Shown here: positions 1 through 9,626 of the stretch, piece after piece
Layout of the letters: each line of letters opens with the position of its first letter
How positions within the stretch are numbered: the first letter of the stretch is position 1
Assembly (NCBI GenBank): GCA_022496205.1
Contig: WTXD01000077.1
Location: 1 to 64,000 of the forward strand
Length of the DNA: 64,000 bases
Origin: Gloeopeniophorella convolvens
Lineage: Eukaryota > Basidiomycota > Agaricomycetes > Russulales
Direction of reading: 5' to 3'
Program-made: the position numbers and the translations under genes
Notes under the pieces: model-generated
What the model saw: only the letters and a program-made list of their open reading frames with translations
Databases searched by the model: none
Told to the model about the DNA's origin: nothing

Positions 1-334
1 CACGGTCAAGATGCCTTCTATCAAGACCCTCCTCTTGCGAGATGCAACGACAGAATGCCTGGACGTCTTCGAGAATCTGCGCGTACCCAATGCGCACCTC
101 ACCCTGATGTTGTCTGCAGACGAGGACCGCACCCAGCCTCCAAACGACATCAAACAGCGCATCCGATCGGCACTGCGAGAGCACTTCGCCACTTCCAGCC
201 GTGCGAGGCGGCGGCGGCGGCAGTGTGGGGTCGTGGGGCGCTGCGGTGCAGGCGGGGCGCTCCGTACCGCGCCAACGCCTGCTATGACCGACCACACCTC
301 CACTCGACGCAATAAGCGTAGGCGGAGGTGGTAG
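1..334 (+). pseudogene. Truncated F-box/LRR-like gene fragment (left edge)
   Basis: Residues read from about position 11 to 195 (MPSIKTLLLRDATTECLDVF and onward) align with the C-terminal third of the two F-box-like proteins further right, which carry SLKTLVLQDATTECLAFF and TLKTLVLQDAATECLDVF at the same place. After the equivalent of LREHFATS the similarity stops abruptly and the frame runs into low-complexity Arg-rich sequence up to a stop at 334. The remaining 200 or so C-terminal residues of the family are missing. The upstream part lies outside the window, so this is either the broken 3' end of a paralogue or a small duplicated remnant. I infer a pseudogene; the gene may have been cut by rearrangement at about position 195. 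Confidence 0.6.
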
Positions 335-1526
335 AGGGTGATGCAGTGGCGTGGGACATGGCGAACCGCGGGGAGGGGTGGGGTGACACGGTGGTGGCGG
401 CGAGGCGGAAGCCCGGGGTTGCGAGAGCGCAGCAGTGCCGTTGCGGAGGTGGTGAGGGCAGACTGGTGCGAGCGATGACGAGCAGTCGTAAAATTTCCCT
501 ATGCTTGTATTTACGCGTATTTGCGTCTAAATTTCTATGATTAAGAAATCCTCTTTCCATTGTCGGTCTTCGAAGTCTGTCGGGGCTCGGAGAAAGCCGA
601 TTTCAGACCGTGGGAGCGGTGCGGAAAGGCAAAGACTGCTGTTCTCGGTGAGGGAAACGTGGGAATTGTTCAGAAAATTTGACTCCGATTTTGTTCTCAG
701 TCCGGGGTGCCGCGGTCTCGGCTCCCCTATCAAGTCCTCCTCCCCCCGACCTTCTCTCCCTCACGAGAACGTCTGGGAACGAGACTACACTTTCTCCTCT
801 CCTACACCGTCTGGGAACGAGACTAATATATATTGACAGACCCAGTTCAGATGGGTATATAATTATGTTTGACTTCGATCCGGCTTCTTAGTTTCAGCAA
901 GCCAAATCAAAGCCAAAATGATTCAATCCCACGGTGCCTCACCTTCCTACACTGTTTCCTAGCCATCTGTTCCGCTTGTTCTGATGACGAGACTCGGCCT
1001 CGGTACCGACAAAGGTCGACTCGCCGACCGTATGCCGATCGTAGGACAGTCGTTCTGCTATGCGCAAGATCCCTACCGCACAGGCGTTCTACTCTGTTTC
1101 CTTGGCACAAACCAGCATTTTCCTACAGGGTCAGGTTTCCTCAGGCCGGTAAACGTGTTGCGATGCCAGAGTTATACCGCTGAGTTTCCCCTGTCTCGCG
1201 AGGAATGCTTTCCTTGGCTCATGGGGCGATATATTTCCTGGGTGCAGTACTATTTTCGTTAAACACGGCCTCAATCGCTTTTCCACGGTTGATGGCATTT
1301 TGATGTTCTACACATGGGCAGTACAACAGCCGCTGTTGCCATCCAGCCACGCACCGATCCTTTCTGGCCAGAACTGCAATCTCATGCCCTTATAGGTCGC
1401 GCAGACAGGCGGGTGGTGTACACCATCCCCCTCCGGTGTTCTTGACTGGTCTACCTTGTTCCTCGGTCGTGGAACTTTCCGTGCTGTTGCTACTGCCTCT
1501 ACGCTTTTTATACGCTCAGATAAAGA
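335..1526. other. Intergenic, no gene recognised
   Basis: No ORF here shows a recognisable family or a consistent spliced model. A short direct repeat (GTCTGGGAACGAGACT) occurs at about 770-786 and again at about 809-824. An AT-rich stretch near 825-865 has TATA-like sequence (TATATATTG, GGTATATAATT). The final 300 bp would hold the promoter of the seven-helix protein gene that starts at 1527. Confidence 0.5.
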
Positions 1527-4500
1527 ATGGTGAATTGGCAGGACCCTGCCCGCGTTGCGGCGGACTATCGTACGTAGATCATCGAGTCTCCTTTCCTCAG
1601 TCACGCGCTAACGTCTGCTTACTTCGCGCATTTACAGTCGCGTTCATCAAGCTGATCCATGTCATGGCCGGCATCCTCATGTGAGCGCTTCCCTTTGCAG
1701 AAGACACGGCGCAGCTGATTTGCAACAGCTGGGATTTCGTGGTTAACCTGCCGTTCGACATGTCCGTCTTCACGAAAAAGCGCAAGCTCCGCTGGACCTT
1801 CATGGTATGTCATCGCCCCGCACAGCCATCAACGAATTATAACGATCTAAGGGATCGTAATGTTGATATCGCAGCTGTACCTGGGCTGTCGGTGGTGGCC
1901 CATACTTTGCATAACGGTCATACTCGTCGGCATGGACGTCGGCCACAAGATCAACTGTGTGGTGCGTGCCCCTCCCTCAAAATTGTCGGACAGCACAGAT
2001 CGACTGAGGTCCGCTGCTCCCCCAGGGCTGGGTCGTGTCGGTTTTCGTAAGCACAGTTACAGCGCCTGGTCAAGGAGTTCATATCTCAGCGGCCCGCACA
2101 GACCTTCGCCTATCTCTCATTCATCTTTGCCTCTGCGCTTATCGTGCTCCGCATGTGAGTTGCACTCCCGTGGCTTCCTGCCGTCACTGACACAGATGGC
2201 GCCGCGCCAAATTCAGCACTGCGATCTGGGACCGTAACAAGTTCGCCGTGGGCCTCGCCTCTGCAGCCTGGCTCGCAAGCACCGGGTCCTACCTACAAAG
2301 CGTGCACCCATCCTTCCAATACACGAGGCGAGACTAACGCGAGGACACAGGCACGATCAGGGCGCGCGCTGTATTCAACCCGCAGGGTGCCTTCTGCGCT
2401 GTGCTTAACACTGACGAGAGCAAGGTGAACATCCTCGTCACGGTCGCGACAGACATAACCCTACTGGGGCTCATGCTCGGTGGGCTACTCCGTTGGACCG
2501 GTGAGCGGCGTGCGTGCGGGATCTGGCGCCTTCTGTATAATCAGGGCCTCGTGTGGCTCGTGGTTGTTACCTTGTCTGAAGTACCCACAGCTGTAGGTCG
2601 TGCAAACACCCATACTCATATGCTTGCTGACGCATGTTATCCGCGCTCAGGTACTTATTATACTTGACCTAAACGGTTCGTGTAAAGGACATGCGTACCG
2701 TCTCATCCGGGCGGTCTGGGAAATTCACCCGGACCGGATCACGAGGCTCTTCGCCGCGTGCCTTCGTCTTGGTCATCATCCACGCCCTTGGAAAACGGCG
2801 ATGGTAGTCATGATTCCTAAACCCAATCGCACTGACTATACACAGGTCAAAAACTGGCGTCCAATCGCCCTCCTAGAGTGCTTCGGCAAACTCCTGGAAA
2901 AAGTCATGACCAGACGCATCCTATTTGACGTCGGCCAACACCATATCATCCCGACTAACCAGTTTGGAGGCAGGAACGCGTCCAACTGCACGGACGCAGG
3001 ACTTGCCCTAATCCACGACACTCAGCTCGCCCTTCAACAGGGACTTGTCGTTGGAAGCCTTCTATTCGACATCCAAGGCTTCTTCGACAACATCAACCAC
3101 GACCGAGCGGTCCAGATCTTCAAAGATCTAGGCTTCTCGGTCAATACGTGCGCCTGGGTGGCGTCCTTCCTCGCCGACCGAAAAATCCAACTCCGATTCA
3201 ATGGTTTCACGAGCGATCCGATAGACCTACTCGTGGGAACGCCGCAAGGCTCCCCGATATCACCGGTCTTATCGATCATCTACGCATCACCCCTGCTACA
3301 CATAGGCCGCAAATGGGCCAACACATCACTCAGCATGTACATGGATGACGGTAACATATTCGCATGTGCCACATCATGGCGGAGAGTCAACATGCTCCTC
3401 CGCAAAGCATATGCGGAATGTCAGGAATGGCTAACACGCAATGGACTCCAAATCGAGGAGTCCAAAAGCGAACTGATCTACTTCAAACGCCCCTCATACA
3501 GGAAAGACCCGTACAAATCGGTCATGCCGACAAAGATCAAGCTGTGGTCACCGAAACAGAACAAAGATATCGAGATTCAAGCGTCGCCTCACTTGCGATA
3601 TCTCGGTATCTACTTCGACAGTCACCTGACCTTTGCGCACCACATCAAGATCATGCGCACACGTGCCATGAGCGCAATACAAGCGCTCCGGCTACTCGGC
3701 AATTCAATCCGTGGACTAGACCTCGCAAACTGGAGGAAAGTCTACAACGCGGTCATCCTCCCGGTGCTTACATACGCAGCACCGGTATGGTATCGCGGGA
3801 CGAATCAAAAAACGATCATCAAGTCACTTCAAGTCGCTCAGAATGAGGGCATCCGCCTCATATCTGGCGCCTTCCGTACCACACCCACTGAACCCCTTCA
3901 CATGCTGTTAGGTATCATGCCCATCGACCTACGCCTCGAAATGCTCGTCAACAATATGGCGCTCCGTCTCTCCAAATTAGACAAACGTTCCCAGCTCCTA
4001 ACAAGACTGGGCGGCAACTGGGGACAATGGGAGGCAGGGGAACCCCCCTTGCCGATCACCAACCCCAGGAACCGGAGGTTAAAAACCAACCTCACACGTC
4101 TAGCAGACAGAGTTGCCGACGGCGGCGAAAAACTCAACCTCTACGCAGCACCCCCTTGGTCACGCGACAATGCGTGGGGTAAGCGTCTCGTGATCGATCA
4201 CAACACCCATCCGGGTGACTCCCGTAAACCTTACGTACTCCGGCTCAAAGCCGACTCCATTAGCCGCTCATCAGAATCTATCTTTGTGTTCACAGATGGA
4301 TCCCGTCTCATCCCGGACGGCGAGACCACAGAGCACGTGGGATATGGCATCGCAATCTTCCGCAAGGGAGAGGAGATAGCCAATCAGGCGCGGTCCCTCG
4401 GGACGTCCGCCACCATCTTTGACGCGGAAATGGCGGCTCTCGCTGCCGGGGCAGAGGCGGCCCGGGGTGCTTTGTCATCCCACCCAGACTGCCGGCGGGT

Positions 4501-5969
4501 CATATTTCTCTCAGACTCTTTTTCATCCCTTCATACTATATATTCGGCACGACCACACAACGCTCAGACTCACTCCATCGCATTCAAAACAGACATTGAC
4601 CATATCCTTTCTGATTACAGGGATCTAACCGTGGAAGTACGGTGGTGCCCTGGGCACGCGGGAATCCTTGGCAATGAGCGCGCTGACGAGCTAGCCAAAG
4701 CCGGAACCTCCCTCCCCCTTCTTCCGAACCAAACCGAGCCACACACCCTCAGCCACCAGCGGATGTCGAACAAGGAGGCGGCCACCTTCGCATGGAAACA
4801 GCGATGGCACGCATCCCCACGCCAGTCACCGGCGTGGCGAGGACTCCCCGACCCGCCTAACGGCAAAATATCTCCGGCGTATTACGCAATGCACGAGGCC
4901 AAAACGGCCCGACCGATCATATCCACATTCACCCGACTTCTTACCGGTCACGCCTTCATTGGCGAGTACACACTCCGCATGAAACCCTCAGAACGCACAT
5001 CCTGCGACTGCCCGTCCGGTCCGCTTCAGACCGTCGACCACGTCATCACCTCATGCTCACTCTACTCCGTGCAACGCCGCTCCATTTTATATCCCGTGGC
5101 TCGGGATTACTCACTCTACACCTTATTCGGAACCAAGAAGGGAGGAACCGCGCTGGCCAAGTTCATCGAAGCGACGCGATGCTGTATGGTGCCCCGCAGA
5201 CCCTCCGAGCCCCCGGAACCCCCGTGAGGGTCCCTTGCGCGGTTGCGGCCTATATGTGGCCACCGCTTTGTCGCTGTGAAAGCGGCCCGGAATTACATCA
5301 TCAGACCCTTTGACTGACTTCGCATTTCACGACCCCCGCCGGCCCGTTAACCGTACCTACTTACTCGATTCGAAACAATGTGCTTGTATTATGTACTAGT
5401 ACGACCGCGTCTTGGCGTAGACCGCCTGTTGCGGAATATAAATGCTGACCAAAAAAAAAAAAAAAAAACGGTTCGTGTAACCCATTAGAATATCGTATCT
5501 TTCTTCCTTGCTCATGCGGAGACGCTTTCTAGATCCCTTGAATCTGGTACGTACTCTATTCTGACAAGCCTGCACACACACTGCTGACTCGACTCCCTTC
5601 AGATGTTCCAAGTTCCCGAATGTACGCCTTCTCCTCTATTCTCTCACTGAGAGCTAAACGCTCGCAGTGGTCATCATGGCTCTCGGCGCAGCGCACATCT
5701 ACCGCGTACTCGCGGAGTACTCTTCGCAAGACATCATGTGTACGACGGGTGCAGACTACGGACGCGCGAGCGAACAGCTCGTGTTTGCGCGTGGCGTCGG
5801 CGGTGATTCGCGGCTTGCGCCCGCACTCGGCGCTAGCAGTGAGCAGACCCTCGCGATATACATCATGAACAGCCGGGCTGCGTCGGGTGAACGCGGCGGG
5901 GACGAGACGACGAAGCTCGGTGGGAAAGACCTTCGTGCAGGGGTCACCCTGACATGCTGCGAGCCGTAG
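1527..5969 (+). CDS. Seven-helix membrane protein, basidiomycete DUF6533/6534-like; intron 9 holds a LINE
   Basis: Exons: 1527-1569, 1638-1680, 1729-1804, 1875-1961, 2026-2046, 2102-2154, 2217-2299, 2351-2592, 2651-2675, 5533-5546, 5603-5621, 5668-5969. They join in phase to a 335-residue protein without stops. The protein has the family landmarks: FIKLIHVMAGILIWDFVVNL in helix 1, LYLGCRWW, a conserved DVGHKINC, AIWDRNKFAVGL, then FCAVLNTDESKVNI, LLYNQGLVWLVVVTLSEVP and the closing LNDPLNLMFQVPELVIMALG. Proteins of this class are multi-pass membrane proteins of unknown function, very abundant in mushrooms. Intron 7 seems to use a GC donor (CAAA|GCGTGC at 2300). Intron 9 (2676-5532) is 2857 nt because a retrotransposon sits in it; all coding exons are intact. 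Expression is uncertain because fungal splicing rarely handles introns of this length. Confidence 0.85.
2671..2685 (+). repeat. 5' target-site duplication of the LINE
   Basis: AAACGGTTCGTGTAA. It spans the end of host exon 9 (AAACG) and the first ten bases of host intron 9 (GTTCGTGTAA), so it contains the splice donor. An identical copy follows the poly-A tail at 5466-5480. The first As of the 3' copy cannot be told from the tail, so the duplication is 12 to 15 bp. Confidence 0.93.
2686..5468 (+). mobile_element. 5'-truncated non-LTR (LINE) retrotransposon, Tad/I-like
   Basis: The element begins directly after the first target-site copy, lacks its 5' region (no ORF1 and no endonuclease domain), carries a reverse transcriptase and RNase H reading frame to 5227, a 220-nt 3' untranslated part, and ends in an 18-A tail at 5451-5468. 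Both flanks carry the same 15-nt sequence AAACGGTTCGTGTAA. 5' truncation, poly-A tail and variable-length duplication are the standard marks of target-primed reverse transcription. The uninterrupted 846-codon frame suggests a recent insertion. It lies in the same orientation as the host gene. Confidence 0.92.
2687..5227 (+). CDS. LINE polyprotein fragment: reverse transcriptase plus RNase H
   Basis: Open from the insertion boundary to the stop at 5227, about 846 codons. Visible motifs in order: KNWRPIALLECFGKLLEKV (RT motif around fingers), FDIQGFFDNINHD (first catalytic Asp), GTPQGSPISPVLS, the YMDDG catalytic box, then a thumb region. The RNase H domain follows with FTDGSR, a conserved Glu in DAEMAALAAGAE, the SDSFSSL Asp, and CPGHAGILGNERADELAK. 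The C terminus has a Cys/His knuckle (CDCPSG...VDHVITSC). The reading frame upstream of 2686 belongs to host intron 8 and exon 9, so no native start exists; the endonuclease part was lost on insertion. I take it to be a defective copy unable to mobilise itself. Confidence 0.9.
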   Translation, partial: GHAYRLIRAVWEIHPDRITRLFAACLRLGHHPRPWKTAMVVMIPKPNRTDYTQVKNWRPIALLECFGKLLEKVMTRRILFDVGQHHIIPTNQFGGRNASNCTDAGLALIHDTQLALQQGLVVGSLLFDIQGFFDNINHDRAVQIFKDLGFSVNTCAWVASFLADRKIQLRFNGFTSDPIDLLVGTPQGSPISPVLSIIYASPLLHIGRKWANTSLSMYMDDGNIFACATSWRRVNMLLRKAYAECQEWLTRNGLQIEESKSELIYFKRPSYRKDPYKSVMPTKIKLWSPKQNKDIEIQASPHLRYLGIYFDSHLTFAHHIKIMRTRAMSAIQALRLLGNSIRGLDLANWRKVYNAVILPVLTYAAPVWYRGTNQKTIIKSLQVAQNEGIRLISGAFRTTPTEPLHMLLGIMPIDLRLEMLVNNMALRLSKLDKRSQLLTRLGGNWGQWEAGEPPLPITNPRNRRLKTNLTRLADRVADGGEKLNLYAAPPWSRDNAWGKRLVIDHNTHPGDSRKPYVLRLKADSISRSSESIFVFTDGSRLIPDGETTEHVGYGIAIFRKGEEIANQARSLGTSATIFDAEMAALAAGAEAARGALSSHPDCRRVIFLSDSFSSLHTIYSARPHNAQTHSIAFKTDIDHILSDYRDLTVEVRWCPGHAGILGNERADELAKAGTSLPLLPNQTEPHTLSHQRMSNKEAATFAWKQRWHASPRQSPAWRGLPDPPNGKISPAYYAMHEAKTARPIISTFTRLLTGHAFIGEYTLRMKPSERTSCDCPSGPLQTVDHVITSCSLYSVQRRSILYPVARDYSLYTLFGTKKGGTALAKFIEATRCCMVPRRPSEPPEPP
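5466..5480 (+). repeat. 3' target-site duplication of the LINE
   Basis: Second copy of AAACGGTTCGTGTAA, directly after the poly-A tail. From its donor (5471) to the acceptor at 5532 is 62 nt, a normal intron length for this genome, which gives the pre-insertion intron. Confidence 0.93.
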
Positions 5970-6825
5970 TGGAAATAGTTGAAATTGTTTGAAGACGTTC
6001 GTTCGTTAATCTCATCCAGTGACTGCGTTGCAGCTTCGAGCCCATCAACATTCGTCTATTCTCGCATTAGCAAGTCATGCCGCAACATCGCCGACTTCAG
6101 CTACGGATTGAATTGTTACTACTAATCTCACAGAAGTACTTTTGTGAGCTGACTGACGGTCATGGGTGTGTCGACACCTCGCCCTCGGATGTCCCTGACC
6201 CCGTTAATCTCTCACTGCCATTGTTGCGCTCCCAGTCCAAGCGGTGAACCGTGTGTTGCAGCCTTTACGGCTCTTACAACGGGGGAGGTGCGGTTTACGA
6301 AGTAATAAGCATCAAGGGGTCCATTTTTTTGAGTTCTTTTGAGTTCTGTGGATGCGGGCCCTGAAATATTCCCAACGTGGCTTAGAGTCCACAAAGATTG
6401 ATGCGTTACCTTTGTCCTCGCCACAGCGGAGTCCAGGAAGACAATGGCTGGGAAAGGATGCGTATGAAGACCTCGCAGGACCCCGCTCTGAACGAGTGAA
6501 TGCCCGTTGCTACTGAACCACAGACAGGTGACTCCGGCAGGTGCGGATGTGTCCCGCGCGAGGCGACGATTGTTTGTGGTTTGAGGCTCCGCGGCGCACT
6601 GTGGACGTCCTGGACAAAGGAGACGCTCCAACACCGCCACACGGAGGAAGCTGCCAACCCTACCAGCTTCATTGTGGATGCCTGTAATAAGCGAAGTCTG
6701 TTGGTGGCTCGGGCCTGAATAAAAGCTCTGAACCGCTCACGCTCTCTCTTCCCTCATCCCACTTCGAGTACTTACGAGTCCTCCTTCCCCTCACTACGAG
6801 TCGCGGACATTCATCATCCACCGCC
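5970..6825. other. Intergenic, no gene recognised
   Basis: Short overlapping ORFs on both strands, none with recognisable motifs or a spliced extension. The last 110 bp (6718-6825) has an AATAAAA element followed by a CT-rich tract leading to the ATG at 6826, a common layout for a fungal promoter and 5' leader. Confidence 0.45.
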
Positions 6826-8094
6826 ATGTCTTACATCCCCAACTCTTTCCCCCGGGCTACTTCCCGCGGCCTTCCTACAGAACAGCCTGGAGGCGTGCCA
6901 CTCCCGGTCAATGGTCAACGCCGGGGCCCTATACGGTCTGAGGTTTTTACCCACACCATCATCAACGCCTCTGGCATCATCACGTCTACAAGCATCGCTA
7001 ACGCCACCAATGAAAGGCCATACACGTTAGTGAAAACTCTCGCGGATGGCTTCCCCTACGAACCACAGTTGGAGTATCCCAACTGGCCATCCTACGCTGG
7101 TCTCCTAGCCCCAGAGTCGCCGTTGGATGCTTTGGTAAATTTCAGCATGCTGGTACAAGCTGCCGCTTCCACACCCAAGCACCCAGCGTCCGATCCCCCT
7201 GCTAGTCGAGTGGCCCATCCCCATGGTCCTGCACCGGGGCCACGAGTCAATTCCGCTCAGAATCGAGTTGGTATAACGCTGCCTACGCTGCACGACACCC
7301 TGGCTTCCTATGCCCTGGCTTCCTATGCCCTGGCTTCCTATGCCCTGGCTCGCGGGGTCAAGGAAAAGGGCACGCCGTTCTTGTGTTCACCCGAACCAGC
7401 GACAAGCTTTCCGTTGCTTGTGAGTTGCTTGTCGCCTACTTTCGAGCCTCGCTAATCTCTGCATTTCCGAAAAGGAGCGGGAGTTGAGCGTCAAACAGAA
7501 GAGGCAACTCGCTGCTTACCCACAGCAGTGGCAGGTCACCTCGCGACCGGCTTCTTGTTTCCGGAGCGTCATGACATCCCCGTCCCCGTCCCGTCCCCGC
7601 TGTCGATGCCACCAACCGGTCGCCGGCCCGTAAGTGTCAGACCTGAACAGGGGGCTTCGTACGCGTTCAGCAGCATCCCCAGCGACAATTCGAACATGAG
7701 GTAGGCTCACCATTCTATCGCACACTCAGTGTGGCTGGATGAGATGGCATGTGTATTTAACACCCTTGCTCACAGGCAACTCGTGCCACCCGCCGGCCCT
7801 TCTGGATCCCGCGTCACCGGCCCCGTTGCACCGATGGCTGGCACACCCAACGGTGCGGGTCCATCACATACACAACCGACGCGGACACCCGCCCCAGAAT
7901 CATCATCGGCGGCGCGAAAGCGGTCCCGGGAAGAGGTCGATCGCGGCCTCCCCGATCTCGAGTCGAATTGTCCCTTGAACGCGACGCTCAAGCCCCCTCC
8001 GCCGAAGAGAAGGAAGAGATCTGAGGTCGGTGCGAAGATAGTGGGGAGAGAAACAAAGCCAAGGGCCCGTCGACCCACCGCTAGTAAACGCTAG
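6826..8094 (+). CDS. Hypothetical protein with basic C terminus
   Basis: Three-exon model: 6826-7419, 7475-7629, 7776-8094, joined in phase to 355 residues. Introns use GTGAGT..AAAG and GTAAGT..ACAG; the second intron (146 nt) is long for this locus, so a small exon may be missed. I do not recognise the family. Visible features: a mixed N-terminal part with LADGFPYEPQLEYPNWPSYA, a short internal tandem repeat (SYALA three times), a Ser/Pro/Arg-rich middle, and a strongly basic tail with PPPPKRRKRSEVG that could be a nuclear localisation signal. The ATG follows a CT-rich leader. Function unknown; the reading frame and splice agreement make a real gene likely, though no conserved domain supports it. 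Confidence 0.5.
7298..7350 (+). repeat. 15-bp tandem repeat inside a coding exon
   Basis: CCCTGGCTTCCTATG is repeated three times head to tail, followed by a partial fourth copy. It keeps the frame and codes for repeated ALASY. Identical copies at DNA level suggest recent slippage. Confidence 0.9.
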
Positions 8095-9626
8095 CATCTA
8101 CACAAGACAAATCGAAATCGACTGGTCACCAAGCGAAGATGCCTGTGAGCCTGGCTGTACAGGGACCTTAACTTCCGTTCCAGCTATGGACGGAGCCCAG
8201 CAGAGATTGAGAGAAGGGCAGACGCAGCTGCGCGCAGGTGTGGAGGTGCGGCGCCAGAGCGCGGACTACCAGACGGCAGAGGGAGAGCTGCATGCCAGTA
8301 GATTCAAGGACTGTCGTAGGTGCGGTTGATAGGAATTGCACGATACGCTATTGTTGTCTGGAGTCGCTGGGTTTGTTATTTTGTTCGGGTGGTGCTTCGT
8401 TTGAGTTTCATTTGCTTCTTTCGCTGGCTCCGCCGCGGTGTGAAGCGGTATCGAATCAAGGACGAATTCATCGATTGAACCTTGTACACATCCTTTCTGC
8501 TTCGCCCCATGTACTGTAACATACTGGAATAGCTTTCGATCAGCTGAAAATGAATGTCAAATGAACATTGTGGGTACGTACCATGTTCCTCCGTCCCTCC
8601 ACCTCCTCATGTGAGCTGCCCTACAACGCTTGCCACCTGGGGAGCCTAGCCGGCGACAATATCTCCGCGTCCGTTTTCTTGCTCGCGATGGTCTGCGCGG
8701 ACATGGTGAATGGCGCTCAAAAGTGGGGTGTATGCGTGTAGGCGAAAACGGACAGATGCTCACCAACATCGACGAAGAGCGTTTAGAGAGTTGTCTGACC
8801 CGCATTCGTCATGCCTTATTCAAGCTTCTGATAATCATGAATCGTAAGAAGAAACCTGGTAACCAAGAGTTACCCTTACCAAGTGGAAAGTACAAGGACC
8901 TCTGCCGCAAATTGAGGGTATTCTACTGGCCTTGCGACGACGGATGTCAAGCCTAAGCTTGGGCCCGAACCGCGCCTCAATGCAATCACTGGTCATCGCA
9001 AAAAGTCTACGTGCAAGAGGCATGTGGGAGACCAATCTGGATTGGGCTGTGTAAGGTATGAAGGGACCGCGGCGCATGCCGCCAGCGTGCTCGTGCATCG
9101 TGCTCACAAGTCCACGCCACTTCTCGGTGTCTGAAAGGCCGCCTGCGCCAGGGTCAATCCCCGCAGTATCGTCAGCGAATTCGAAGGGCAACGGGGGTCC
9201 GGGCCCGTCGCAAGAGTGGAGGTCGCTGTCAATGGTGGCGCCTCATGCGTCCGAGGTGCTGGAGCCTTGGCCGGTGCCACCGGAGAGCGCCGGAGCGGCA
9301 TTGCCTTCTTCTCCGTGGCTGTGCCAGAGCCTCCTTCAATCGACACTGAGGTTCCTTAGGGCCGGCGTGCCATCCTGGAAGGCCCCCAGTGCGTACTACG
9401 CCGCTCACTGTCACTGTGTGTGGTGCTCTAACCTTCAGCTTCAGGCCATGCAACCATGGGTGGGTCCCCTTTACGACAATCTGGGAATACGGTGAGCACT
9501 GGTGGTCACCACTTCCGGGCTCAGCTGGGTCAGAGGTGCCACGACATCTCGGCGCCAACGGCTGTACTATAAGTCAGACTATAGTTGCCGTGAATTAAAT
9601 GTTGACTTTTGCCAGCTTCTGCCATA
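8095..9626. other. Intergenic with a relic sequence
   Basis: No complete gene seen. About 8575-9045 is one copy of the diverged inverted pair described separately. The piece at 9275-9310 (CCGGAGAGCGCCGGA) recurs at about 11790 upstream of the second F-box-like gene, hinting that flanking DNA was duplicated along with the genes. The TATA-like ACTATAAG at 9567 lies about 55 bp before the ATG at 9627. Confidence 0.45.
8575..9045 (+). repeat. Copy A of a diverged inverted repeat flanking the F-box pair
   Basis: Read on the plus strand this segment shares ordered blocks with the reverse complement of 14885-15372: CACCATGTTCCTCC at the start, CTCGCGATGG, a stretch translating to RDGLRG...ID..RLE in both, GAGGGTAT, GCGACGACG and CATGTGGGAGACC near the end. 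Identity is patchy and both copies have stops, so they look like decayed copies of one unknown gene or element. Confidence 0.6.

Noticed and set aside
2600..2686. Reading frame of the LINE polyprotein extended upstream as its own N terminus
   Set aside because: This part is host intron 8 and exon 9 (VLIILDLN) plus the target-site copy; it is fused to the LINE frame only by chance.
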